A stretch of DNA of 64,000 bases from Aspidapion aeneum (taxonomy: Eukaryota > Arthropoda > Insecta > Coleoptera > Brentidae). The position numbers and the translations under genes were made by a program. Below, piece after piece: positions 44,899-55,090 of this stretch (the stretch's first letter is position 1; each line of letters begins with the position of its first letter). A model generated the notes under the pieces. That model was not told the origin of the DNA, made no database searches, and worked only from the letters and a program-made list of their open reading frames with translations. The stretch spans positions 25,861,171-25,925,170 of the forward strand of contig OY755047.1 in assembly GCA_963576565.1 (NCBI GenBank). Direction: 5' to 3'.

Positions 44899-45841
44899 GG
44901 TTTTATCATAGTTCCTATCAGCCTTCCAAAGCTCAGCTCTAGCGTTTCTGGAAGTGGGTAATGTTACTTTTACATAACTTTACAAGTATAGGGGAGGGAA
45001 GTAAATTAGAATTTTGGGGTGTTTTAATTTTTTTCTATAGCTTTATCATAGTTACTATCGGCGTTCCAAAGTTCAGCTCTCTAGCGTGTCTGGAAGTGGG
45101 CAATGTTGCTTTTACATAACTTTACATTTATAGGGGAGGCAAGTAAATTAGAATTTTGGGGTGTTGTTCGTGCAACTTTAATTTTAACTTCAAATTTTGC
45201 GCCAAATTCCCGTATTCGGAGCAAGCAAAACGCCAGCGCCATCTACGAAAAATGAATCTGCGCAAAAAGGCGTAACCAAGAAAAGATTCTTCTGTCGTAT
45301 TCTATCGAGATCACCACGCAGCATGGTGATAAAATTCTATTAACCAAAAATCCAATAACATTCTGTGAAAATCAAACTAAAACATTACACAAACAAGTGT
45401 GATTCTAGTGTGGATCGACTGCAACGACTGGGCCAGCGAGAGGAGCTCCTCTGGACGACGGAAACAACTAAAAGGGTGAGTGCCAATCCTCTATATTGTC
45501 TTTGTGTGGCTCGGAAAAATTAATATTTTTACATCGTCCTTTTAAGGATTGTTGCACCCAGATTTTATAAAACGACCAGCGCGTTTACAGTCCCGCGGCT
45601 CTACCAAACCTCAAATCAACAACAGGTGTTTTAATTTTTTCCTATAGTTCCTATCAGTCTGCCAAAGCTCAGCTCTCTAGCATTTCAGGAAGTGGGCAAT
45701 GTTACTTTTACATAACTTTACCTGTATAGGGAAGGGGAGTAAATTAGAATTTTGGGGTTTTTTTATTTTTTCCAGGGGTCTGGTCATAATTTCTATCAGT
45801 CTGCCAGATCTCAGCTTTTTCGCATGTCTGGAAGTACAGTA
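44899..45841. repeat. Four dispersed copies of a ~140-bp direct repeat, split by a 460-bp insert
   Basis: Copies at ~44899-45040, 45041-45175, 45640-45775 and a partial one at 45776-45841. All have ATCAG(C/T)CTGCCAAAGCTCAGC-like, TCTGGAAGTGGG(T/C)AATGTT and ATTAGAATTTTGGGGT phrases. Copies 2 and 3 are separated by a GC-richer insert (45176-45632). Confidence 0.85.
45176..45632 (+). other. GC-richer insert with a donor-like site; possible non-coding first exon
   Basis: Contains TCTACGAAAAATGAATC and GACTGGGCCAGCGAGAGGAG, then AACAACTAAAAGG|GTGAGTGCC, a good donor at ~45474. It looks like a 5' exon or the 5' end of a retroelement, but no downstream coding exon is recognised. Confidence 0.3.
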
Positions 45842-46120
45842 GAATTTTGATGATCTATACATGAGTGAGTGAGTGGCAATTTCGACGTATTTTGAAATTT
45901 CGTAACTACTTTACTACTTCATTGTCCATGAAACTTGGTGGGGTTGTTAACTCTATGAAGGTCTACGCCTGTGCAAAGTTTGAGATTCGTAGCTCATTCC
46001 GAAGTAGAGTTTTAAATAGGTCAAATATGGGCTGAAATTTTTTAAGAAAAGATGGTACGGCAGCGCGAACTTGGCGACGCACTGCCGTGCTCTCAGATGA
46101 TATCAAATTTTTTTAGTGTA
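45842..46120. other. Spacer, no gene; short GC hairpin
   Basis: ACGGCAGCGCG...CGCACTGCCGT at ~46052-46085 pairs imperfectly. Otherwise nothing is recognised. Confidence 0.45.
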
Positions 46121-47362
46121 TACGAGGTTTTGTTAAAAATATGATTTTTGCCCAAGAGTAAAGTAGGTACCAAACAAAGTAACTTTATTTTTAACAATAT
46201 CAATAATTGTTATAAAGAAAAGTTGACCAGAACTAAAAACCATGTTAAAATATACAAATACACCCATTTACATAAAAAAATATATTTACACATGTAAAAA
46301 CAATGCAAATTTAATTTTAGTTACACCTAACTTGGTCAAATAAATTGTTGCGACCGTCAAAACGCGCCAGAATTTATAAAACATAAAAATTATGGTGTGA
46401 TTAACTTTTCAATTTATTAAGTAGAAATATTAATAAAAAATAATTTTTCATTATAAATTGAAAAAATAGTCCATTTCTCAAAGTGGAGTTTACAAATTAC
46501 AACGAAAAAACTCAACGTCTTCTCCACTAAAGTCTTTATTGTTTCGGATTTTATTTAGAACATGTTTCGAGTCTAAAGAAACCTGTCATCAGCTGAAACA
46601 AGGTAAACAAAGAAGTGTAACTACACCCGAAGCAATTTTCAGTTCCTATTATATAGATTTAAACTGGAATAATAAAAATATATTGTTACGGGTTCACAAC
46701 GACAAATTAAAACTCGCAATTGTTGAAAACGATACGTCAATTTATTTCGACAAATTATGTACAAAAACATGCACTTAAACTTACTAATAACTTGCTAATA
46801 ATTCACTACTATAATCGGTCTATTAACTTCGTGTTAATATCTCACGACCACTACAGTACGTTATCTGTGACTGACTGCCTCATGCACGACGTCCGGCCTT
46901 ATATATGAGGGCTGCCTACTATTCGAGAACCCTTCCATCCTTGTTCGATTCGGACTCATTCCAGCCCTTTTCTAGACTTTCGCATACCAGTTTGTCACAG
47001 ATAACGCAACTAAAACCTAGATTAAGAATACAACCATAAAATACGTTAACCTAATACTACACTAAACCTAAATAAATTCTAACTATAAAATTTAAATACT
47101 TAAATTTGTAACAATATTAAAAGGGATCAAATTATCACCTTCAGGTTCACTAGTGTACTCTGAAGTTGACCATAAAACTCATAAAACCCTTAAAACGTAA
47201 CGTACCTTTCAAAAACCTTCAAAATACATTATAATTGGATGTAGTTGCATTTGTAAACGTGGTTTTTAGTTATGGTCAACTATTAATAGCTATTTTCCAT
47301 ATTTTCAAAAATAAAGGTACTTTACTCTTGGACAAAATTCATATTATTTGACATACCTCGTA
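46121..47362. mobile_element. DNA element with TACGAGGT ends, host of a solo LTR
   Basis: Left TACGAGGTTTTGT...CCCAAGAGTAAAGTA and right TACTTTACTCTTGG...CATACCTCGTA are inverted, flanked by TA (46119-46120, 47363-47364). The inner 0.43 kb is a long terminal repeat inserted later. Confidence 0.8.
46684..47113. mobile_element. Solo LTR of a Gypsy-type retrotransposon
   Basis: 430 bp starting TGTTAC and ending GTAACA, flanked by the 4-bp duplication ATAT (46680-46683, 47114-47117). A TATA-like TTATATATGAGGG lies near 46900. TG...CA ends, a 4-bp duplication and no internal genes fit a solo LTR left by recombination. Insertion is inside the TACGAGGT element. Family assignment is by structure only. 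Confidence 0.8.
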
Positions 47363-47559
47363 TATGACGTATTGTTTTAGAACATGCAGAACTGTTTATG
47401 AAGAATAACCTCTTTTCTTAAAATTAATAGGGAAAAAGTTTTCCATATGGTTCCAACTTGCCAATTCATTTTATTTACAATTTCGTTTATTTTATAAGGT
47501 ATACCCTCTAAAGAGAAGACACTTAAAATACAAAATATTCCTATTTACTTTTATTAAAA

Positions 47560-48240
47560 AAGGTTTCTTTCTAAAAACAAATTATGGATTTTTAAAAAAT
47601 GTTATATAATAATTTGTTTTCTTTCAGGATATGAACCTACAGAAAACATTTATGAAGATAGAACCCAGGATGGAAACGAAACTTCATTGGAAATGGAACT
47701 TCGAGATATGGTCTTAAACAATAACAATTTTTCGTAAGTTTGTGAAAGATCAAAGTCAATGGCAGAAATCCTGTAATTGTTTTGGTTCTTATAGCCCCAT
47801 TTCACCTTGAACCAATGATTATCATTGACGATCAGTCCTATCCATCAGTCTAAATTTTATCGGTCGAACGATGATATGAACGATTAAATTAAAGCCATTG
47901 GATAAGATTTTAAGCCCTTAGTAATATGTCGATATCTAAGAGTGACAAATAAAATATTCGCTTTTTATTTGCCAATTTTTCCCATCAGTCAGTGGACTGA
48001 TTGAAAAGAACTAAAATGTATTTTTTTTACTTTAAACACAATTTTCTTTAATTTGACTCCACACAAACAAGAAACCATATTTTGATAAAAATAATTTTTT
48101 TCAAAACCACTTAATTGGGATTGAAGGACTGGAGCCCAAACTCAAATACCTAATTTTATCAAAATGAGTAGACTACTTTTTAAGTTATTAGTATTAGTTA
48201 CACTCAGACAAAGCAACAAAAAATTTTTAGAATTGACTGC
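47560..48240. repeat. Diverged duplicate of 43610-44380
   Basis: Parallel phrases: AGTTTGTGAAAGA, TGGCAGAAATC, (T/C)CTATCCAT(T/C)(G/A)GTCTAAATT, GATATCT, GAGTGACA, AAACACAAT, TTAGTTACACT(T/C)AGA. About 4 kb apart, same orientation. Confidence 0.72.
47628..47733 (+). other. Exon-like cassette, related to 43681-43776
   Basis: TTTCTTTCAG| ... |GTAAGTTTGTGAAAGA. All 106 bp are open in one frame: YEPTENIYEDRTQDGNETSL, then EMELRDMVLNNNNF. The region after it (47750-48240) parallels 43790-44380, so the cassette was duplicated with ~0.6 kb of flank. Protein family not recognised. Confidence 0.5.
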
Positions 48241-48860
48241 AACATAAAGATAATTTTAAAAAGAAAATTTTGGTACACCAATTGTTATTTGAGAGAACCA
48301 AACAACAATCAAACCAAAGCTCATATTGTACTTAAGTTATAATACTTGTGATCTTAAAAATCAGTCTTTCTGAATTTATTTCATTCACAATTCTTTTTGC
48401 TATAATATAAATTATACCTTGTAAACAGATTACTTCGGTTAGTAATAGTAAACTAATCGAATATTGCTATTCATTAGCTAATTCTTTTGTCGAAATTGAT
48501 TTATGCGCATTTTATATTATATGTACCACAGCCTTCGTAAACTAACGAGCCGCGAACCAGAAGAAATGGCAACACAGCGTGGAGGCCGGTCATTTTCGTC
48601 CACGTGCGTCGCCCACCACGCTAGTTACTGGCCGTTTCCGCGCAGATAATGTTTTTTTTAACTTTTAGTATATTTCAAATCGCGTTACCAAATAAAACAA
48701 CTGTTCTGGTTTTAGTGAGATGTGTGGTGAACTTAAAATTATATTACCTACTTAACAAAAGCTGTGTAAAAAAGACCTTTTGTACACCGGTAATAAGTGA
48801 GGTTAGATGTTTGTTTTTGTTTGGAATTTTTGGTTTGTTTTTTCTTTTTAAATTTTAAAC

Positions 48861-49259
48861 ATGCCGCGAAAGTGTTGGGTACCCGGTTGCAAAAGTAACG
48901 ATGCATCTATGATTAATGAAGAGGGTCACGAAACAACCTTTAGCTTCCCAAAAGAAAATGACCTAAAAAATGCTTGGCTTCAGGCCATACACAGAGAAGA
49001 TTATGTTGTGACTGCATCTTCAGTGGTTTGTTGGAAACATTTTGACATAAGTGACGTTGTTAGAACCGAGATAATTAGGGATAAAGAGGGAGTACAAAAG
49101 GAGGTGCCACTAACATTCCCTAAGTTAAACAATGGGGCAATACCTCGGCTATTTGAATCTCAACCCGAGTATATGTCAAACCCCAAACCTCCAGTAAGAG
49201 AAAATCTTGACGACAGGCGAAAAAAATTGAAGAAAGGGAGGGTATGGAAATATATATAA
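48861..49259 (+). CDS. THAP-domain protein, N-terminal part of a P-type transposase
   Basis: Intact 132-residue frame. It starts MPRKCWVPGCKSN. The THAP zinc finger is complete: C5-x4-C10, then AWLQAIHRED, then C57-x2-H60 (VVCWKHFDISDV), and the trailing AVPxxF-type motif appears as GAIPRLF (near 94-100). THAP domains bind DNA in a sequence-specific way; in P transposase this domain recognises sites next to the transposon ends. The frame ends VWKYI-stop. A possible splice donor (AGG|GTATGG-like, ~49237) suggests the original exon ended just before. With the catalytic part gone, a product could only bind DNA. The start ATG follows an AT-rich leader. Confidence 0.82.
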   Translation: MPRKCWVPGCKSNDASMINEEGHETTFSFPKENDLKNAWLQAIHREDYVVTASSVVCWKHFDISDVVRTEIIRDKEGVQKEVPLTFPKLNNGAIPRLFESQPEYMSNPKPPVRENLDDRRKKLKKGRVWKYI

Positions 49260-49275
49260 ATATATATTGCGTTTA

Positions 49276-50100
49276 TAGACTTCGAAAAAGCTTTCGATAG
49301 CATTGAGCACTGGGCAGTAAAAGATCTTTAATTAATAGCCGAATAGATCACAGATATACAGACTTAATAGACAATATATATAGTGAAGCAACAACATTAA
49401 TCAAAATCCACAGAGGAACCAAGCCAATCCGCATAAGAAGAGGTGTCAGCGTGACACAATATTCCCTAAATTATTTAACCAGGCCCTAGAAGATGTTTTT
49501 AAAAGCTTAGATTGGGAAGAAATAGGCATCAAAGTAAACGGACAATTCTGAACCACCAAGATATGCTGATAATATCAATCAATCTAAAAGAAAATAGAAC
49601 AAGAAGAGGAATATATAGGACCTGGGACAAATTATTAAACTGAAAAAAGAAAAGCAAACAGCTGAAATCAAGAGACGAGTAAGATTGGCCTGGGCAGCAT
49701 TCGGTAAATTAAGCAACAAATTAAGAAATAAAAAATATCCTCAGTACCTCAAAACGGAAGTGTATAACCAATGTATCCTTCCTGTACTTACCTATGAATC
49801 CCAGACCTGGACACTTACAAAATCAAACATGGATAAGGCAAGAAAAGCCCAAAGATCAATGGAAAGACAAATGTTACATGTAAAGCTAACAGGTAGAAAA
49901 AAGAATGAATTGATAAGAAATAAAACAAAAGTAAGGGATGTCAGAGCAGAAGTAGCAAAATTTAAATGGAAATTTTCCGGTCATATTATCAGACAGAAAG
50001 ACGACTGATGGAACAAATGTATTGTAAACTGGAAAACTTGGCCAAAGATGGATTGACGAAGGCTAAATAGAATAGATAGAAAAAAAGGTAAGTTCATTTA
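49276..50100 (+). mobile_element. RTE-like LINE fragment inside the P element, decayed
   Basis: Plus-strand pieces in LINE order: FIDFEKAFDSIEHWAVKDL, RRGVSV- and LFNQALEDVFKSLDWEEIGI, then an open frame (49685-50008) with MAWAAFGKLSNKLRNKKYPQ, ESQTWTLTKSNMDKARKAQR, RQMLHVKLTGRKKNELIRNK and RDVRAEVAKFKWKFSGHIIR. The C-terminal W-xGHIxR box is typical of RTE/BovB LINEs. The N-terminal two thirds are missing. Confidence 0.85.
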
Positions 50101-50149
50101 AAGTTTAAATTAACATGTTACCACTTAAACTAGATTCATAGTTCTGTAA

Positions 50150-50741
50150 AGTATGGATCGTTCATACTCGTCTTTTGTCTAGTCTTTTGTCTTGGTTTAG
50201 TCATATGTCTTGTCATAAGAAAGTTAAAACCACTGTTTCTTATGGGAGTATTCATACAATGCTTTTGCTTTTGTTTTTGATTAGTCTGTGTCTTAAGAGT
50301 TGCCAACTTTCAATCGTTAGGACAATGACTAAGACGAGTGACAGACATCAGCTGATATTTGTTGTTTTTTTTTACAGGGCGTCCGAAGAGCCCAAGCGCG
50401 CGGCCGAAATTTTGAATTTACCGCCAATAATCATGTTTTTAACAGAAAATCTCAACATAACCTCAAAATTTTATTTGTTTTTTTGTTTCCTTTTCGCTTT
50501 TGTTCTTTCGTGTCTGTGATTCGTGCACAGATTAGGTTAAATAAGATTGTTTTGTGTAGAAAATGACTTGAAGAGGGCCTTTTTATTGAAATTGAATTTT
50601 TTTTTCAGTGGGTTATGACTAAGACTAATCAAAAACAAAAGACGAGTATGAACAGCCGATTTTGTTTAAGACAGCTAAGACTAATCAAAGGACAAAGAAT
50701 AATCAAAAACAAAAGACTAAGACGAGTATGAACAATACTTA
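50150..50741. mobile_element. Inverted-repeat element with GTTCATACTCGTCTT ends
   Basis: GTTCATACTCGTCTTTTGTC at ~50160 and GACTAAGACGAGTATGAAC at ~50714 are inverted. Inside, CTTTTGTCT/AGACAAAAG-like and GACTAATCAAA phrases repeat many times in both halves. The open frame at 50175-50519 is not recognised. Confidence 0.78.
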
Positions 50742-51187
50742 AGCAGTCAGACATAAGAAACTATCCCACAAACATCCTGTTGTTCAAACTTGACAGTAAT
50801 AACTTAGCAGTAAGAAAGGAACCATTTTTATTTCTTACTGCTCACTTCATACTGCTTACTTCACGGTACTATGAATCGAACTTTAGGGTTGTTCTCACAA
50901 ATTGTTTAAAAGTAATTTCTCTTCTGTTTATTCTAGGTTTTATGGCCACTGATATTTATTTCCAAATGTTCTGTTTGTTTTAAAAATTAAATGTAACACG
51001 CCTAAACACAGTTTATTAGTTTTTACAAAAAAAAATACAAAATCGCCAAACTACAATCAAAACAAATAGCAGATGTTTATATCTCTCATGTATATATCGG
51101 CCCACCAGCCGGCCAATTTGCGATGTTGCCTTTTCTGGTTCGTGGCTCGTTAGTTTACGAAGGCTGCGTATGTACCGACACTGTCAC

Positions 51188-51325
51188 GACCGTACCGTCA
51201 CTAACACGTCAAATATTCTTACATTGAAAGCAATAGACGCATTCACACTACACCGTAAGGAGGTTAGTGTGAATACGCCCATTGCTTTCAATGCAATATT
51301 TGCCATGTCGGTGACGGTGCCGGTA
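51188..51325. mobile_element. Palindromic MITE next to the P element
   Basis: CATTGAAAGCAATAGACGC and GCCCATTGCTTTCAATG are the inner arms, with ATTCACACTA pairing TAGTGTGAAT and ACCGTCAC pairing GTGACGGT outside. The P element inserted at or just beside its left border. Confidence 0.85.
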
Positions 51326-51339
51326 AATAAAATATCATT

Positions 51340-54300
51340 TATTTTTTATTATTTTTTTTAGAGACAAAAGGAAGAAAACTGATGATTTATTTAACTACAA
51401 GGTTTAGTTATAAGTTATCTCTTAGGTAGTTTTAAGGTTTCTAAAAAAAATTTCCTACGCGGCGATAAGTTATTTTTTACATTTGCTTTTTATTCGCCAG
51501 CGAGTTTTCAACTTACTATTTTTTACTGCGCGGCAACAACATAATATCCAATTCTTAATTTTTTTAAGATTCGCCTTCGCCTGCAGTATCAAGTTTTCAT
51601 TAGTGCAGCTTGTTTTGTCTTTTAACATCTTGTTCAAACCTTTTGGCTGCGCTAAAAGCATTTTTTGTGTCAAGTTGTTAAAATAGTGTTATTAGTTTCT
51701 CGACTGCGGCGATAAATCAACATTAATTCAATATTTATTCAAGTTTTCTCAAGGCGAATCTGTCAAAACCTTTCCTTTGCCTGCGCAATTAGCATATATT
51801 TTAGTGGATAGCGAGGTTACTGATGAGCTGCCCAAGTTTTTATACGGATTCCTTCAGAGTGCAGACTATTTATATACCGATAGGTTGTATAATGTTGCCT
51901 TTCGTATAATGCTTGAGCAACAACACTTAGTCGCCTCTAGCTTTCTTTTCGTTAATCTTGATTTGGCAATGCAGGATGATTCCCTCGCAATGTCTAGAAG
52001 TGGAATGGATGGGGACTACGAGTCTGGAAGGGAAAATCCCTGCAGTTGTCAAATGCCTTTACTTATACCCTTAAGTATCAAGGGCAGATTTAATGGTATC
52101 ATGCCGCGACTTTATGCTCATTGGGCGTATCGTTGGCAAGTACGCTGATCGGACTTGCACCGGGTGCATCGCCAATTCGGACTTTCAGCCGGGGTCACTG
52201 AACACCGGTGGGTGTTGGTGACGGGGTAAAAATGCATGCTGGGGTGCTACTCGAGTGGTCACGCGTTGGAGGGTTGCCTATGGTTTCGTCCTTGGATCGA
52301 GCCATACCAAAGGCGTAAAGAGCGCGAGGGTAGAGTTAACATGTAACGTGGTACATATGTGTTAACACCACCCCAGATTTTGTGTTGCTTACCCTTACCC
52401 TTAGCGTCCCTTTACGTAGACACACTTTGTGTCTATATGACTGTGTCATATTTCTAAAAGTAATTTTTATCTTTCTAAGGGCCATAAATCTTTCTGGCCT
52501 GTTTTTTATTAAAACAGGCATCTTTTTGTTTATTTATTTATTTTTTTGTTTATGGTCCGAAACTGCACTTTTGTTTTCTTTGACACAGTATCAGTAATAA
52601 ATAAAAGTAACTAAATATAACATACTAAAGCTTTTTGTCCCGTAAGTTGGAAGAAAGGTTGGCCGCACTAATGGTCTGTTGAATCTGATCTCTATAAGTT
52701 TTGGTGTTTGGGAGCTTGACCTTGCATGGTCTTCGCGTGGGTCCTGAGGCCACAAGATGCGCCACGAGGGCTCTAGTACAGAAACTTCCTTGATTTCCTC
52801 TGTCACCAAGGGGATGCTTCTACTCGTTGTGTTGTACGTTAGCAAAATGAAGGGAAGGGATCATTCCCCTCACTAACCAAGTTTCAGCCTGATTTGCTCA
52901 ATTGGGATTAACGCGAGAAAGACAAGGGGGGTCTTCTTAGCAGATGGTAGGTGTATCTCCTAGGTTTAGAATTAAGAATCTTTGAAATTATTTATATTTT
53001 AAACAAATGTCTGATCTGTTCTCTTAAAAAAATATTTTCAGGAATTCCCAACGGAAATAGGAATAGCTTTAAAGGTTTGGTTTGACTTTTTTAAGTGCCA
53101 TTATAAGGTACATCTTAAACTTTGTTTCTAAGATCAGACATCCACAGAGAAAAACTTCAATATTTGTTTTTAAAATTTTTCTTTGATTTCAAAATTTTTT
53201 TAGTAGAAACTCTGTGGCACAATAATTTTCTTATCACATGACGCCTGCGTTTAACTTTTTTTAATACATCAACATTTTTAATAAAATTCAGTTTTAAAAG
53301 CACGCGGCGTTGAACATATAGGACCCCCCTTTAGAAAGTAATTTAGCTTTAGAGGTACTTTTAACTGGTCCACTCTTAAAAACTCCTGCGGCCTTTTTTT
53401 ATTCTACATTTTTAAGGCCTGCGGCACTTTCAGATTTAAAAAATAAATATTTTTTTATTCTCTGGATGGTGGATGACGTTTCAATTCAAATCGATACCGT
53501 TATTTTTATTTTTGTTCATAACTTAACACTTCCAACGGCGCTAAATTAAACTTTGACCTTTTTTTAAATTTTATTTCGCCTGCGGAATTTTTTGAGGAAC
53601 TAGTGATGAAGCGTGGCATAAAGATGCTTCTGTTCATCTATAAAGGGTAACCTGGTGTGGGGCCATATACACAGTATTATTGTACATTGGCTCGTCTAGT
53701 TGTTAACCTTGAATAGCGCAAGTAACTATTATGGTTCCTTTGCGTATACGGTGCATGAGGCGTCAAGTGCGGGAGGTATGGAGTTTACTAAATGCGGGCT
53801 TTCTCACTGGTATTGTGTTCTGGGGCCACTGGCAGGTCGCACTGGAGGCCTGTTCCCAGGCGCAGTATTAGCGCGGGTTGGTCTTATAAAGCTTTTAGTA
53901 AGCTTCAGACCAATCAATACCTTGAGCTTACCGAGATGCACCGCAGTAGAGGAAGATGGCTAGACCTTTGGACGTAGCTTCGGTGGAAGCCAATTTTTTT
54001 TTAAATTTTAAATAAACCTGATTCACTTTATATACTGTGTCAAAAAAAGTAAGTTTTTATCAATATTTTCTTTTATTGGATCATAATAATTATACTCGTT
54101 TCTTTGGCCCATGTCCTATTTGTTTAACTTTTTTATTTAATATTTTTTTAAAAATAAGACATGGCCAATTTTGCAATTGCAATTAATGTTTTTTATCTCT
54201 TAATATGGTCCAAAACTGCAGTTGGTATTTTTGGCACAGTTTTAAATATTCAATCTTTGTTTGTCTCTTTTTTTTCAGTAAAAGTGACTAACAATCTGTC

Positions 54301-54580
54301 AACGTAAGAAGTCAATTTTCCAAAATCTTGTTTTAAATCGTTGGGCCTTTTGCAATATGCTGAACCAGTGATGTATATGTCTTTTGGAAACTCCTGTTTT
54401 CCACGAGGGTTATTCAAAACAGATTATACGGGGCTATTTATTGCACTGGTGTGCTGAGATGGTGGTGTCAGCCATTGGTTTCATGCTGATTTGCTTAGTT
54501 CGATTGCTTTTTAACGGTATCTATTATCATATTAATATTTCAACTATAAACTAATTAAAAAATAAAACTCAAATAAAAGT
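51340..54580. other. Unclassified block with recurring GC islands
   Basis: AT-rich DNA is broken by ~10-bp GC islands such as CGCCTGCGG, GCGCGGC and CTGCGGCGATAA (51460, 51527, 51706, 51776, 53244, 53302, 53387, 53417, 53577). GTTTCAG(C)CTGATTTGCT-(C/T)A-GTT/ATT and TATGGTCC(G/A)AAACTGCA occur twice (52880 and 54480; 52552 and 54207), so part of the block is duplicated about 1.6 kb apart. An inverted repeat GTTAACATGTAAC...ACATATGTGTTAAC is at 52336-52364. It resembles the untranslated parts of a large retroelement, but no enzyme domain can be read. Confidence 0.4.
51777..52148 (+). CDS. Open frame, not recognised
   Basis: About 123 codons open. It contains LAYILVDSEVTDELPKFLYG and QSADYLYTDRLYNVAF, then EQQHLVASSFLFVNLDLAM and SRSGMDGDYESGRENPCSCQ. 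It begins with a TTG, not an ATG, so the real start, if any, is elsewhere (first ATG at about 51909). Composition is protein-like with a hydrophobic middle, but I know no family that fits. It may be a piece of the unclassified block's own coding region. Confidence 0.25.
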   Translation: MPAQLAYILVDSEVTDELPKFLYGFLQSADYLYTDRLYNVAFRIMLEQQHLVASSFLFVNLDLAMQDDSLAMSRSGMDGDYESGRENPCSCQMPLLIPLSIKGRFNGIMPRLYAHWAYRWQVR

Positions 54581-55090
54581 ACCTAAAATAGAATAAGTTT
54601 AGATAGTTAGATTTGATAGATTAAATTAGGGCTATTAGATTCTTGGGTAGGTAGGTATAGTTTTTTTTAAATTATGTAAGGGTTAAATTGCGGGTGGGAT
54701 ATACAGATAGTTAAAACTGGGATGGTTCAGCCATTTATAGGGACAGATAGGTATAATTAGGCATGTATTGTAATATTTATAAAGAAATTAAAATTCATGC
54801 TTTACCGATTGTTTTATTATTTTTAAATGACAATTGTAATATTTTTTGTATACCTAAATAAAAATTTAAGCTTTTCTGATTGTCTTATTTTAAATACCCA
54901 TTTATTAATTGTATGAGGTTTTATTTTAACAAAGAGTAAAAGTATGCAGAAAGATAGAGAGGCATCAATACACGTTAATATTATACCTCATATGGTTTAA
55001 ACTATCCAGAGATACCACACCGTAGTAGGCGAGAATAGCCCTAAGTAGGGTGGATTTTTTTTATTACTTTAATAAGAACTTTGATTTTGA
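54581..55090. other. AT-rich spacer, no gene recognised
   Basis: Two inverse phrases (TGTATGAGGTTTTATT at 54914, TTATACCTCATATGG at 54982) mark a small inverted repeat; otherwise nothing. Confidence 0.45.

Larger units (their letters stand above)
48528..51168 (+). mobile_element. P-superfamily DNA transposon keeping only its THAP exon
   Basis: Inverted ends (A/CG)CAGCCTTCGTAAACTAACG, similar for about 50 bp (continuing AGCC(G/A)CGAACCAGAA), with 8-bp duplication TATGTACC (48520-48527, 51169-51176). The only element-like coding sequence is a THAP-domain frame (48861-49259), as in the first exon of P transposases. The rest of the transposase has been replaced by an RTE-like LINE fragment (49276-50100) and an inverted-repeat element (50150-50741). 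8-bp duplication plus THAP domain supports the P superfamily over other types. Confidence 0.8.

Noticed and set aside
46539..46778. Open frame of 79 codons
   Set aside because: It crosses the left border of the solo LTR (46684), so it joins two unrelated sequences.
52140..52330. tRNA-like or structured RNA in a GC-rich stretch
   Set aside because: No cloverleaf with proper arm lengths or A/B box pair could be drawn.
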